Shown piece by piece: positions 24,734 to 34,805 of a stretch of DNA of 64,000 nt. Made by a program: the position numbers and the translations under genes. The stretch spans positions 43,550 through 107,549 of the forward strand of contig NZ_NNBL01000027.1 in the NCBI RefSeq assembly GCF_002803065.1, in the 5' to 3' direction. Within the stretch, counting starts at the first letter, position 1. Every line of letters starts with the position of its first letter. The notes under the pieces were generated by a model. That model saw nothing but the letters and a program-made list of their open reading frames with translations. It was not told the origin of the DNA and ran no database searches. This stretch comes from Streptomyces sp. CB01635. GTDB lineage: Bacteria; Actinomycetota; Actinomycetes; Streptomycetales; Streptomycetaceae.

Positions 24734-27589
24734 ATGCGACGGCGCACCCCACGAACCAGCCAGCACAGAAGCCTCCGTAGAACTCTCAAGCGCACGGCCG
24801 CCACAGCGGTGTTCGTCCTCACGGCGGGGCTGCTGTCCCCGGCCGGCGGGGCGTCCGCCGCGGAGCCGCCACCGGCGCCCGACTACTGCGCGGGCCGGTG
24901 CGCGGACATCCTGCCGCCCGGCGCGAACGGCAGCGCCACGCTGGCCGAGATTCTCGGCCACCGCGTCCTCGGCACCCAGCCCGCCCACGCCGACGATCAA
25001 CTCGGCCCCTACGACGCGCTCTCCGCCGGGTATCCGTCCCTGACGGACGACACCCTCACCCAGTTCTTCAACGACTCCTCCTTCGGGGTCCCCGATGGTC
25101 AGGTCGGTTCCGTCACGCGCCCCCGCGACGATGTGACGATCACCCGTGACAAGAAGAACGGTGTACCCCACGTCAAAGGTTCCACGCGTTACGGAACAGA
25201 GTTCGGCGCCGGCTACGCCGCAGGTCAGGACCGGCTCTGGCTGATCGACCTGTTCCGGCACATCGGCCGAGGGGAGCTCACGTCGTTCGCGGGCGGCGCC
25301 CTCGCGAACCAGGGGCTCGAGCAGGAGTTCTGGCCGCAGGCCCCGTACACCGAGCAGGACCTGGAGCGGCAGGTCGAGTACATCAGGACCACGCAGGGCG
25401 AGCGCGGCAAGCAGGCCATGGACGACGCGCAGGCCTATATCGACGGGCTCAACGCCTATCGCGAGAAGTCGAAGAACGGCCGCTACTTCCCCGGCGAGTA
25501 CGTCCTGACCGGCAAGATCGACGCGATCACGAACGTGGGCGAGATCCAGCCGTTCAAGGTGACCGACATGATCGCGCTGGCCTCGGTCGTCGGTGGCCTC
25601 TTCGGGGGCGGCGGCGGGGGAGAGGTCGGCCAGGCCCTCTCGCTCCTGTCGGCGCAGCAGAAGTACGGCGTCGAGCGGGGCACCGAGGTCTGGGAGTCCT
25701 TCCGCGGGCGCGACGACCCCGAGGCCGTGGCGACCATCCACGACGGCACGAGCTTCCCGTACGGGGCCAAGCCGAAGAACCCGCGCGGGGAGGCGCTGCC
25801 CGACAAGGGCACCGTCGAGAGCGAACCGCTCGTCTACGACCGCGAGGGCTCGGCCAAGCCGGCCGAGGCGGGGCGCAGGACCCCCGTCAAGGCACCGGCG
25901 AAGCTCAAGCCGCTCCAGGGCATGTACGACAGGGGCGTGCTGCCCGCGGACACGTTCCGCAACTCCGACTCGAAGAAGGGCATGTCCAACGCGCTCCTCG
26001 TCTCCGGCAAGCACACCGCGTCCGGCCATCCGGTCGCCGTGTTCGGCCCGCAGACCGGGTACTTCGCCCCGCAGCTGCTGATGATGCAGGAGCTCCAGGG
26101 CCCGGGCATCAGCGCGCGCGGCGTCTCGTTCGCGGGCGTCGGCATGTACATCCAGCTCGGCCGCGGCCAGGACTACGCCTGGTCGGCGACCTCGGCGGGC
26201 CAGGACATCACGGACACGTACGCGGTGGAGCTGTGCGAGCCGGGCGGTGGCACCCCCACCAGGCAGTCCACCAGCTACCTGTACCGCGGCACCTGCACGC
26301 CCATGGAGAAGCTGGAGAAGAAGAACGCCTGGAAGCCGACCCTCGCCGACTCCACGGCGGCCGGCTCCTACCGGATGCAGGTCTTCCGCACGAAGTACGG
26401 CATCGTCACGCACCGTGCGACGGTCGACGGCAAGCCCGTCGCGTACACCTCACTGCGCTCGACGTACCGGCACGAGGCCGACTCCATCATCGGCTTCCAG
26501 ATGCTGAACGACCCGTCGTACGTGAAGGACGCCGCGACCTTCGAGAAGGCGGCGCAGCACATCAGCTACGCCTTCAACTGGTTCTACGCCGACTCGCGCG
26601 ACATCGCGTACTACAACAGCGGCGCCAACCCGGTGCGCGCCGACGACGTCGACGCCTCCTTCCCGGTGAAGGCCGAACAGGCCTACGAGTGGCGGGACTT
26701 CGACCCGGCGGACAACACGGCCGCGTACTCGCCGCCGTCCGAGCACCCGAACTCCGTCGACCAGGACTACTACATCTCCTGGAACAACAAGCAGGCCAAG
26801 GGGTTCGGCGCCGCCAACTTCAGCCTCGGCGCCGTGCACCGCGCCGATCTGCTCGACGGGCGCGTGAAGAAGCTCACCGCCGAGGGCGGCGTGACGAGGG
26901 CCTCGCTGACCCAGGCCATGGAGGAGGCCGCCCTCACGGATCTGCGGGGCGAGCAGGTGCTGCCCGAGATCCTCAAGGTCGTCCGCAGCAAGCCCGTCGA
27001 CGACCCGGCCCTGAACAAGGCCGTGCAGCAGCTGGAGGCCTGGCGCAAGGCGGGAGCCCAGCGCAACCAGACCGCGGCCGGCTCGCACACCTACGCGCAC
27101 CCGGATGCCGTACGCATCATGGACGCCTGGTGGCCGCTCCTGGTGAAGGCCGAGTTCGAACCCGGTCTCGGGGGTGACCTGTACGGGGCGCTCACCGGCC
27201 AACTGACCGTCGACGAGTCGCCGTCCGCGGGCCACGGTCCCACCGGCGCGCACGCGGGATCGGCCTTCCAGTACGGCTGGTGGGGCTACGTCGACAAGGA
27301 CCTGCGTACCGTCCTCGGGCAGCCGGTGAAGGGCAAGCTCGGCGCCGCCTACTGCGGCGGTGGCAAGCTCGACGCCTGCCGCGACGCCCTGCTCGCCACG
27401 CTCACGCAGGCCGCTGCCGAACCCGCCGCCGAGGTCTACCCCGGCGACGACGCGTGCAAGGCCGGCGACCAGTGGTGCTCGGACACGATCATCCACCGGG
27501 CGCTCGGCGGTATCACGCACCGCGGGATCCAGTGGCAGAACCGTCCGACGTACCAGCAGGTCGTCGAATTTCCCTCGCACCGGCCGTAG
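24734..27589 (+). CDS. Secreted penicillin-acylase-family amidohydrolase (Ntn hydrolase)
   Basis: A 951-residue precursor. A long signal peptide (MRRRTPRTSQHRSLRRTLKRTAATAVFVL in pieces, cleavage near ASAAE) is followed by an alpha-subunit region beginning VTITRDKKNGVPHVKG, a spacer, and the beta subunit. The beta subunit starts at the predicted autocatalytic nucleophile Ser418 in KKGMSNALLVSGKHTASG. Downstream, SAQDITDTY-like and FNWFYADSRDIAYYNSG segments are family marks. Relatives include penicillin G acylase, aculeacin A acylase and AHL acylases, which cleave amide-linked acyl chains. It is longer than the usual 750-850 residues and has a Gly-rich loop (GGLFGGGGGGE) near 290. GGGAGGA seven bases upstream supports the start. 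The likely role is extracellular deacylation of lipopeptides, signals or antibiotics; the substrate is not readable. Confidence 0.92.
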   Translation: MRRRTPRTSQHRSLRRTLKRTAATAVFVLTAGLLSPAGGASAAEPPPAPDYCAGRCADILPPGANGSATLAEILGHRVLGTQPAHADDQLGPYDALSAGYPSLTDDTLTQFFNDSSFGVPDGQVGSVTRPRDDVTITRDKKNGVPHVKGSTRYGTEFGAGYAAGQDRLWLIDLFRHIGRGELTSFAGGALANQGLEQEFWPQAPYTEQDLERQVEYIRTTQGERGKQAMDDAQAYIDGLNAYREKSKNGRYFPGEYVLTGKIDAITNVGEIQPFKVTDMIALASVVGGLFGGGGGGEVGQALSLLSAQQKYGVERGTEVWESFRGRDDPEAVATIHDGTSFPYGAKPKNPRGEALPDKGTVESEPLVYDREGSAKPAEAGRRTPVKAPAKLKPLQGMYDRGVLPADTFRNSDSKKGMSNALLVSGKHTASGHPVAVFGPQTGYFAPQLLMMQELQGPGISARGVSFAGVGMYIQLGRGQDYAWSATSAGQDITDTYAVELCEPGGGTPTRQSTSYLYRGTCTPMEKLEKKNAWKPTLADSTAAGSYRMQVFRTKYGIVTHRATVDGKPVAYTSLRSTYRHEADSIIGFQMLNDPSYVKDAATFEKAAQHISYAFNWFYADSRDIAYYNSGANPVRADDVDASFPVKAEQAYEWRDFDPADNTAAYSPPSEHPNSVDQDYYISWNNKQAKGFGAANFSLGAVHRADLLDGRVKKLTAEGGVTRASLTQAMEEAALTDLRGEQVLPEILKVVRSKPVDDPALNKAVQQLEAWRKAGAQRNQTAAGSHTYAHPDAVRIMDAWWPLLVKAEFEPGLGGDLYGALTGQLTVDESPSAGHGPTGAHAGSAFQYGWWGYVDKDLRTVLGQPVKGKLGAAYCGGGKLDACRDALLATLTQAAAEPAAEVYPGDDACKAGDQWCSDTIIHRALGGITHRGIQWQNRPTYQQVVEFPSHRP

Positions 27590-27598
27590 CTGACCGCT

Positions 27599-27630
27599 TC
27601 CATGGGGCACGCACACGCGTGCCCCATGGA
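27599..27630. terminator. 14-bp perfect bidirectional terminator
   Basis: Arms 27599-27612 and 27617-27630 with loop ACAC lie between the acylase stop and the stop of the convergent transporter. Confidence 0.85.
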
Positions 27631-27632
27631 GG

Positions 27633-28967
27633 TCAGCCCAGTTCGCGCTCCCGCGTCTCCGGCAGGGCGAGGACGCAGAGCAGGGAGACGACGGCCATCG
27701 CGCTGACGTACCAGCCCACCGAGGACGAGCCGAACTCGCCCTGGAGCCGCGTCGCCACGAGCGGCGCCACCGCGCCGCCGAGCACCCCGCCCAGGTTGTA
27801 CGCGAACGACGCCCCGGAGTAGCGCACGCGCACCCCGAACAGCTCCGGCAGATACGCGCCCATCGGCCCGTACACGACACCCATGCAGAACAGCGCGCCG
27901 CCCAGGGCGAGCGCGATCAGCACGGGCTGCTCGGTGTCCATGAGCGGGAAGAGGACCAGACCCCAGACCACCGCGAGCCCGGCGCCCGCGAGCACCAGCT
28001 TGCGGCGCCCGCCCGCGTCGGAACGGGTCGCGGCCAGCCAGGTGCCCGCCGCGAGGAAGAGGCAGGCGACGAGCGAGACCGCGAGCATCGTGTTGCGCGG
28101 GACACCGAGGGTCGTGGTGCCGTAGGCGAGGCAGTACGTGGTGGCCGTGTAGAAGAGCCCGTACGCGACAACCATGCCGCCCGCGCCGAGCAGGATCTCG
28201 CGGGGGTGGCGCTTGAAGACCTCCAGCGCAGGGGCCTTGCTCGCCTCCTGCTCCTTCATCACCTTGGCGAACACAGGTGTCTCACTGATCTTCAGCCGCA
28301 CGAAGAGGCCGACGGCGACCAGCAGGAAGGAGAGCAGGAACGGCACGCGCCAGCCCCAGGAGTGGAACGCCTCGTCGTCGAGCGTGGTCGACAGGATCCA
28401 GAAGATTCCGGTCGCCGCGAAGAAGCCGACGGAAGGGCCGAGTTGGGGGAACGCGGCGAACAGGCCGCGCTTGCCGCGCGGCGCGTGCTCCACGGCGAGC
28501 AGCGCGGCGCCGCCCCACTCGCCGCCGAGGCCCACGCCCTGGAGGAAGCGCAGCAGGACGAGCAGCAGCGGCGCCCACACGCCCAAGGTGCCGTACCCGG
28601 GCAGCAGGCCGACGCACGCCGTCGAAAGGCCCATCAGGAGCAGTGAGGCGACGAGGACGGACTTGCGGCCGACCCGGTCGCCGAAGTGGCCGAACAGGAG
28701 CGAGCCGATGGGGCGGGCCGCGAAGGCCACCGCGTACGTCGAGAAGGATGCGAGGGTCGCGTTGAGGGAGGAGAGGTTCGGGAAGAACGCCTCGTTGAGG
28801 ACGAGGGCGGCGGCCGTTCCGTAGACGTAGAAGTCGTAGAACTCGATCGCGGTCCCGATGAAACTGGCGACGGCCACGCGGCGCAGGCTCTCGGGGCTGT
28901 CCCCGTCAGAATCCGCGCCGGTGACCGTGTTCTGCCTGGTGGAGTCGTCTTTGAGCACGTACTGCAC
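27633..28967 (-). CDS. MFS transporter, MHS type (ShiA-like)
   Basis: A 444-residue, 12-helix transporter. FIGTAIEFYDFYVYG, LFGHFGDRVGRK, GLGGEWGGAALLAVEHAPRGKRG and ALPETRERELG are strong MHS marks. The family takes up shikimate, ketoglutarate, osmolytes and other carboxylates with protons. The start is taken as GTG 28967; it has no good ribosome site, and an in-frame GTG three codons further is also possible. It is the second MHS protein in the window, clearly different in sequence from the one at 12032. The next gene upstream on this strand encodes a NamZ-like protein, but it lies beyond its own ribosome site, so linkage is unsure. Confidence 0.9.
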   Translation of the reverse strand: MQYVLKDDSTRQNTVTGADSDGDSPESLRRVAVASFIGTAIEFYDFYVYGTAAALVLNEAFFPNLSSLNATLASFSTYAVAFAARPIGSLLFGHFGDRVGRKSVLVASLLLMGLSTACVGLLPGYGTLGVWAPLLLVLLRFLQGVGLGGEWGGAALLAVEHAPRGKRGLFAAFPQLGPSVGFFAATGIFWILSTTLDDEAFHSWGWRVPFLLSFLLVAVGLFVRLKISETPVFAKVMKEQEASKAPALEVFKRHPREILLGAGGMVVAYGLFYTATTYCLAYGTTTLGVPRNTMLAVSLVACLFLAAGTWLAATRSDAGGRRKLVLAGAGLAVVWGLVLFPLMDTEQPVLIALALGGALFCMGVVYGPMGAYLPELFGVRVRYSGASFAYNLGGVLGGAVAPLVATRLQGEFGSSSVGWYVSAMAVVSLLCVLALPETRERELG

Positions 28968-29042
28968 TGTGGTTGTGCGTGTACATGGCAGTCAATACGC
29001 GAAACGGGTCGTCCCGTATCGCGAGACGTCAGGGGCTGCGCC

Positions 29043-30293
29043 CTACTTGTACGCCAGGTACCGGCCGCGCACCGCCCGGAACGCCGCCAGTTCGCCCTGC
29101 CAGGCCGCGACCACGTCGTCCGTGGACGCCCCGGCGTCGATCATCGTCCGCACCTGGGTGGACCCGGTGAGCTTGTCGATCCAGTTGTCCGAGCGCCACG
29201 CGAAGGCGGCCCAGGACTTCTTCGCCGTCACCAGGAGCGCGATGCCGGTGCGTACGGGGTCGTACGCGGCCCGGTCCCTGACGTGGATCTGCACGCCGCC
29301 GATCGTCTTGCCCTGGAACTTGGAGAACGTCGGCGCGAAGTACGCCTCGCGGAAGTCCACGCCGGGCAGGTGGAGTTCATTGGCGGCGGCCGCCCAGCGC
29401 CCGTCGACGTCCTCGGCGCCGAGCAGTTCGAAGGGGCGGGTCGTGCCGCGGCCCTCGGAGAGGTTCGTGCCCTCGAAAAGGCAGGTGCCCGAGTAGACCA
29501 GCGCGGTGTCGGGCGTCGGCATGTTCGGGCTCGGCGGCACCCACGGCAGCCCCGACGCGTCGTAGAAGTCGCGCCGCTTCCAGCCCGTCATCCGGACCGT
29601 CTCGAGCTCGACGGGGTGGGTGAGGTACTCGGCGTTGAACAGGCGCGCCAGCTCGGTGACCGTCATCCCGTGGGCCTGGGAGATCTCGCGGCGGCCGACG
29701 AACGTCGCGAACTCCTTGTGCAGGACGGGCCCGTAGGCGTTCCGGCCGGTCACCGGGTTCGGGCGGTCGAGCACCACGAACTTCTTGCCCGCGAGCTGCG
29801 CGGCCTCCATGCAGTCGTAGAGCGTCCAGATGTACGTGTAGAAGCGTGCGCCCGCGTCCTGGATGTCGAAGACGACCGTGTCGACACCGGACGCGGTGAA
29901 GATGTCCGCCAGCGCCTGCCCGCTCTTCAAGTAGGTGTCGTAGACCGGCAGTCCGGTCGCCGGGTCGTCGTAGCGCCCCTCCGAGCCGCCGGCCTGCGCC
30001 GTGCCGCGGAAGCCGTGCTCGGGCCCGAACACCGCGGTCAGCTTCACCCGTTCGTCGGCGTGCATCACGTCGACGATGTGCTTGACGTCGCGTGTGACGC
30101 CGGTCGGGTTCGTCACGAAGCCGACCTTCTGCCCGGCGAGGATCCGGTATCCGTCGTCCGCGAGGCGCTCGAAACCGGTGCGGAGCCGGCCGCCGTCCTT
30201 CTCCGCGGCGAGCGCGGGGGACGCCGCGCCCGCCGTGGCGGCCACCGCAGAGGCGGTGGTGGCGGCGAGCAGGCTCCGTCTGGACACGTTCAT
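29043..30293 (-). CDS. Tat-exported DUF1343/NamZ-like protein
   Basis: A 416-residue protein of the DUF1343 family. Its characterised Bacillus subtilis member NamZ (YbbC) is an exo-beta-N-acetylmuramidase that removes MurNAc from peptidoglycan fragments. Family marks: GFVTNPTGV near 72, FGPEHGFRG near 103, VVFDIQDAGARFYTY near 150, LDRPNP near 187 and SGTCLFEGTNLSEGRGTTRPFE near 285 in pieces. The N-terminus MNVSRRSLLAATTASAVAA is a twin-arginine signal with ALAAE cleavage. The ATG at 30293 has GGAGG at 30301-30305, seven bases upstream. A role in cell-wall turnover is likely. No MurNAc kinase or NagZ gene is beside it. Confidence 0.9.
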   Translation of the reverse strand: MNVSRRSLLAATTASAVAATAGAASPALAAEKDGGRLRTGFERLADDGYRILAGQKVGFVTNPTGVTRDVKHIVDVMHADERVKLTAVFGPEHGFRGTAQAGGSEGRYDDPATGLPVYDTYLKSGQALADIFTASGVDTVVFDIQDAGARFYTYIWTLYDCMEAAQLAGKKFVVLDRPNPVTGRNAYGPVLHKEFATFVGRREISQAHGMTVTELARLFNAEYLTHPVELETVRMTGWKRRDFYDASGLPWVPPSPNMPTPDTALVYSGTCLFEGTNLSEGRGTTRPFELLGAEDVDGRWAAAANELHLPGVDFREAYFAPTFSKFQGKTIGGVQIHVRDRAAYDPVRTGIALLVTAKKSWAAFAWRSDNWIDKLTGSTQVRTMIDAGASTDDVVAAWQGELAAFRAVRGRYLAYK

Positions 30294-30397
30294 GTGGTGA
30301 CCTCCGTGATCGCGGAAGGTGGCATGTGCACGCACGCTAGCGTGCGCCGCGCCCCCGCGGAACGAAGCCGACCGCCGACACCTCTTCCGTTGGGCTG

Positions 30398-30415
30398 ACC
30401 GACTGCTTAGTCTGT
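30398..30415 (+). promoter_or_regulatory. Putative operator upstream of SDR-ligase-TetR operon
   Basis: ACCGACTGCTTAGTCTGT is an inverted repeat of 7-bp arms with one mismatch and a 4-base centre, 28 bases before the SDR start. It is a plausible autoregulatory site for the TetR encoded third in the operon. Its half-site resembles the palindrome at 35884 but with different spacing. Confidence 0.5.
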
Positions 30416-30442
30416 GACGGAAAGTCGAGTCAAGGGAGACCG

Positions 30443-31210
30443 ATGATGGACAGCCTGCACGGCACGGGGGTCGTCGTCACCGGCGCGGGAGGCGGCATCG
30501 GAGCCGCGCTCGCCCGCCGCTTCGCCGCTTCGGGAGCGCGCGTCGTCGTGAACGACCTGGACGCGGGGAAGGCCAAGGCGGTCGCGGACGAGATCGGCGC
30601 CACAGCGGTGCCGGGCGACGCCTCCGAGATCGTGCCCGAGGCGCTGGACGCCCTGGACGGCACCGTGGACGTCTACTGCGCCAACGCGGGGCTCGCCTCC
30701 GGCGGCACCGAGGACGCCGACGAGCAGATCTGGGCCGACGCCTGGGACGTCAACGTGATGGCCCACGTCCGCGCCGCGAAGGCCCTGCTGCCCGGCTGGC
30801 TGGAGCGCGGCAGCGGCCGCTTCGTCTCCACCGTCTCCGCGGCGGGACTGCTCACGATGGTCGGCGCCGCGCCCTACAGCGTCACCAAGCACGGCGCGTA
30901 CGCCTTCGCCGAGTGGCTCTCCCTCACCTACCGACACCGCGGGCTCAAGGTCCACGCGATCTGCCCGCAGGGCGTGCGTACGGACATGCTCACCGCCTCC
31001 GGATCGGCCGGGGAGCTCGTCCTCGCGCCGACCGCGATCGAGCCCGAGGACGTCGCCGACGCGCTCTTCGCGGGCATGGAGGAGGACCGCTTCCTGATCC
31101 TCCCGCACCCCGAGGTCGCCGGTTACTACGCGGCCAGGGCAGCGACGCCCGACCGCTGGCTGTCGAACATGAACCACATCCAGCAGAAGTGGGAGGCGGC
31201 ACAGAAGTGA
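30443..31210 (+). CDS. Short-chain dehydrogenase/reductase
   Basis: A 255-residue classical SDR. Cofactor motif TGAGGGIG near 14, Asp in NDLDAG near 38 (suggesting NAD(H) preference), NAG in YCANAGLA near 82, catalytic Ser in TVSAAG near 133, and Tyr-x-x-x-Lys as YSVTK near 147. GGGAG precedes the ATG. The GTG of the acyl-CoA ligase gene overlaps its stop by four bases. In this context it may oxidise or reduce a hydroxy/keto group on an acid or acyl-CoA. I compare it with the LvaD-type reductase role in levulinate catabolism as a hypothesis only. Confidence 0.9.
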   Translation: MMDSLHGTGVVVTGAGGGIGAALARRFAASGARVVVNDLDAGKAKAVADEIGATAVPGDASEIVPEALDALDGTVDVYCANAGLASGGTEDADEQIWADAWDVNVMAHVRAAKALLPGWLERGSGRFVSTVSAAGLLTMVGAAPYSVTKHGAYAFAEWLSLTYRHRGLKVHAICPQGVRTDMLTASGSAGELVLAPTAIEPEDVADALFAGMEEDRFLILPHPEVAGYYAARAATPDRWLSNMNHIQQKWEAAQK

Positions 31211-32874
31211 GCTCCTCCATCTACGCGGCCCAGCCATGGCTCGGCCGGCTCTCCGAGGCCCAGCGGGCCCCGGTCACCCCGGCCGACTCCGTGCTGCACG
31301 CCTTCCGCGCCGCGGTCCGCACCGCTCCCGACCGCACCGCCGTCGCCTACTTCGACGGCCGCCTCAGCTACCGGGAGCTGGACGAGCTCAGCGACTCCGT
31401 CGCCGGGCACCTCGCCGCGCGCGGTCTCGGACGCGGCGACCGCGCCGCCCTCATGCTGCAGAACTCGCCGCACTTCGTGATCGGCCTCCTCGCCGCCTAC
31501 AAGGCGGGCGCCACCGTCGTCCCGGTCAACCCGATGTACAAGTCGGGCGAGGTCACCCACGTCCTGCACGACGCCGACGTCACCGCTCTGATCTGCTCGG
31601 ACCGGGCCTGGGAGACGTACCTGCGCGAGACCGCCGCGGACTCTTCCGTACGGATCGTGCTCACCGCCTGCGAGCTGGACCTCCAGACGCGGGGCGACGA
31701 GCGCGTCCTGAAGTTCGAGCGCGTCGAGCCGCAGGCCGAGGACGCCGACGACCTCCTGACGGTCGCCCGCCAGGGCAACGCGGCGCCCGAGGGCCGCGAC
31801 CCGCGCCCGGACGACATCGCGCTCATCAGCTACACCTCCGGCACCAGTGGCACGCCCAAGGGCGCCACGAACCTGCACCGCAACATCACGTACAACGCCG
31901 AGCGCCAGCGCACCGGACTCGGCATCCCCGAAGGCGGCACGTACTTCGGGCTCGCGCCGCTCTTCCACATCACCGGCATGGTCTGCGAACTGGTCTCCTC
32001 CTTCGCGAACACGGGCACCCTCGTCCTCGCGTACCGCTTCGAGGCCGGGGTCGTCCTGGACGCGTTCGCCGAGCATCGGCCCGCCTACACCGTGGGTCCC
32101 TCCACCGCGTTCATGGCGCTCGCCGCGCACCCGGCCGCGACCCGCGAGCACTTCGCGTCCTTCCGGTCGATCTCGTCCGGCGGCGCCCCGGTGCCGCCCG
32201 CCCTCGTGGAGAAGTTCCGGGCCGGTTTCGGCCCCTACATCCACAACGGCTACGGCCTCACCGAGTGCACCGCCCCCTGCGCCTCCGTGCCGCCCGGCAA
32301 GGAAGCCCCCGTCGACCCCGTCTCCGGCACCCTCGCCGTCGGCGTCCCGGGCCCCGAGAGCGTCGTCCGGATCGTGGACGACCTCGGCCAGGAGGTGCCC
32401 TTCGGCGAGCAGGGCGAGATAGCCGTCCGTGGCCCCCAGGTCGTGCCCGGCTACTGGAAGCGCCCCGACGCCACCGCCGAGTCCTTCCCGGACGGCGAAC
32501 TGCGCACCGGAGACATCGGCTTCATGGACGCCGACGGCTGGCTCTACGTCGTCGACCGCAAGAAGGACATGATCAACGCCTCCGGCTTCAAGGTCTGGCC
32601 CCGCGAGGTGGAGGACGTCCTCTACACCCACGAGGCCGTGCGCGAGGCCGCCGTCGTGGGCGTCCCCGACCCCTATCGAGGCGAGACGGTCAGGGCGTAC
32701 GTGAGCCTGCGCCCGGGCGCCTCGGTGGGCCCCGACGACCTGTCCGCCTACTGCAAGGAGCGGCTCGCCGCGTACAAGTACCCGCGCGAGGTGGAGATCC
32801 TGCCCGAGCTGCCGAAGACGACAAGTGGGAAGATCCTCCGGCGGGAACTGCGTTCCCGTACACAGAACAGCTGA
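31207..32874 (+). CDS. Acyl-CoA synthetase (AMP-forming)
   Basis: A 555-residue ANL-superfamily ligase that activates a carboxylic acid with ATP and CoA. The P-loop SYTSGTSGTPKG is near 203. Further motifs are the A5-like YGLTECTAP near 349, the TGDIGFMDADGW motif near 436, DRKKDMINASGFKVWPREVE near 453 (in pieces) and the C-terminal catalytic Lys in PKTTSGKILRREL. The GTG at 31207 forms a GTGA overlap with the SDR stop. The acyl pocket is not predictable; medium- or short-chain acids are likely. It is the middle gene of an SDR-ligase-TetR operon. Confidence 0.92.
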   Translation: MSSSIYAAQPWLGRLSEAQRAPVTPADSVLHAFRAAVRTAPDRTAVAYFDGRLSYRELDELSDSVAGHLAARGLGRGDRAALMLQNSPHFVIGLLAAYKAGATVVPVNPMYKSGEVTHVLHDADVTALICSDRAWETYLRETAADSSVRIVLTACELDLQTRGDERVLKFERVEPQAEDADDLLTVARQGNAAPEGRDPRPDDIALISYTSGTSGTPKGATNLHRNITYNAERQRTGLGIPEGGTYFGLAPLFHITGMVCELVSSFANTGTLVLAYRFEAGVVLDAFAEHRPAYTVGPSTAFMALAAHPAATREHFASFRSISSGGAPVPPALVEKFRAGFGPYIHNGYGLTECTAPCASVPPGKEAPVDPVSGTLAVGVPGPESVVRIVDDLGQEVPFGEQGEIAVRGPQVVPGYWKRPDATAESFPDGELRTGDIGFMDADGWLYVVDRKKDMINASGFKVWPREVEDVLYTHEAVREAAVVGVPDPYRGETVRAYVSLRPGASVGPDDLSAYCKERLAAYKYPREVEILPELPKTTSGKILRRELRSRTQNS

Positions 32875-32891
32875 TCGCAGGAGAAAGGCAG

Positions 32892-33494
32892 GTGGCGGCA
32901 GTGCCCAGGACGTCGGACGGAGACGGTACGCCCGTCCCTCAGAGGCTGCTCGCCGCCGCCACCCGGCTCTTCGCCGAACGCGGTTTTGACCGCACCTCGG
33001 TCCAGGAGATCGTCGAGGCGGCCGGCGTCACCAAGGGTGCGCTCTACCACTACTTCGGCTCGAAGGACGACCTGCTGCACGAGGTGTACGCGCGCGTGCT
33101 CCGCCTGCAGCAGGAACGCCTCGACGCGTTCGCGGACGCCGACGCCCCCGTGGAGCAGCGGCTGCGCGACGCCGCGGCCGACGTGGTCGTCACGACCATC
33201 GAGAACCTCGACGACGCGTCGATCTTCTTCCGCTCCATGCACCAGCTCGGCCCGGAGAAGCACAAGCAGGTGCGGGCCGAGCGGCGGCGCTACCACGAGC
33301 GGTTCAGGGCCCTCATCGAGGAGGGCCAGCAGGCCGGCGTGTTCTCCACGGCCACGCCCGCCGATCTGGTGGTCGACTACCACTTCGGCTCTGTGCACCA
33401 CCTCTCCACCTGGTACCGCCCGGGCGGCCCGCTCGCCCCGCAGGAAGTCGCGGACCACCTGGCGGACCTGCTGCTGCGCGCACTGCGTCCCTGA
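32892..33494 (+). CDS. TetR-family transcriptional regulator
   Basis: A 200-residue regulator. The helix-turn-helix lies at about 16-60 (LLAAATRLFAERGFDRTSVQEIVEAAGVTKGALYHYFGSKDDLL in segments). It is the third gene of the operon, 17 bases after the ligase stop. AGGAGAAAGG at 32879-32888 supports the GTG at 32892; the GTG at 32901 is possible. It probably controls its own operon via 30398-30415 and may act on the convergent kinase/dehydrogenase operon. Confidence 0.88.
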   Translation: MAAVPRTSDGDGTPVPQRLLAAATRLFAERGFDRTSVQEIVEAAGVTKGALYHYFGSKDDLLHEVYARVLRLQQERLDAFADADAPVEQRLRDAAADVVVTTIENLDDASIFFRSMHQLGPEKHKQVRAERRRYHERFRALIEEGQQAGVFSTATPADLVVDYHFGSVHHLSTWYRPGGPLAPQEVADHLADLLLRALRP

Positions 33495-33520
33495 CGCCGC
33501 CCACGCTCTGATACACGACC

Positions 33521-33557
33521 AAGGGCCCCCGCACTCGAGCCGAGTGCGGGGGCCCTT
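33521..33557. terminator. 17-bp perfect bidirectional terminator
   Basis: Arms 33521-33537 and 33541-33557 with a three-base loop. It has A/T ends in both directions (AAGGG/CCCTT) and lies between two convergent operons. Confidence 0.9.
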
Positions 33558-33578
33558 CGCCGTCACGGGGTCACCGCG

Positions 33579-34799
<1,221 letters not shown>

Positions 34800-34805
34800 T
34801 GCGGG

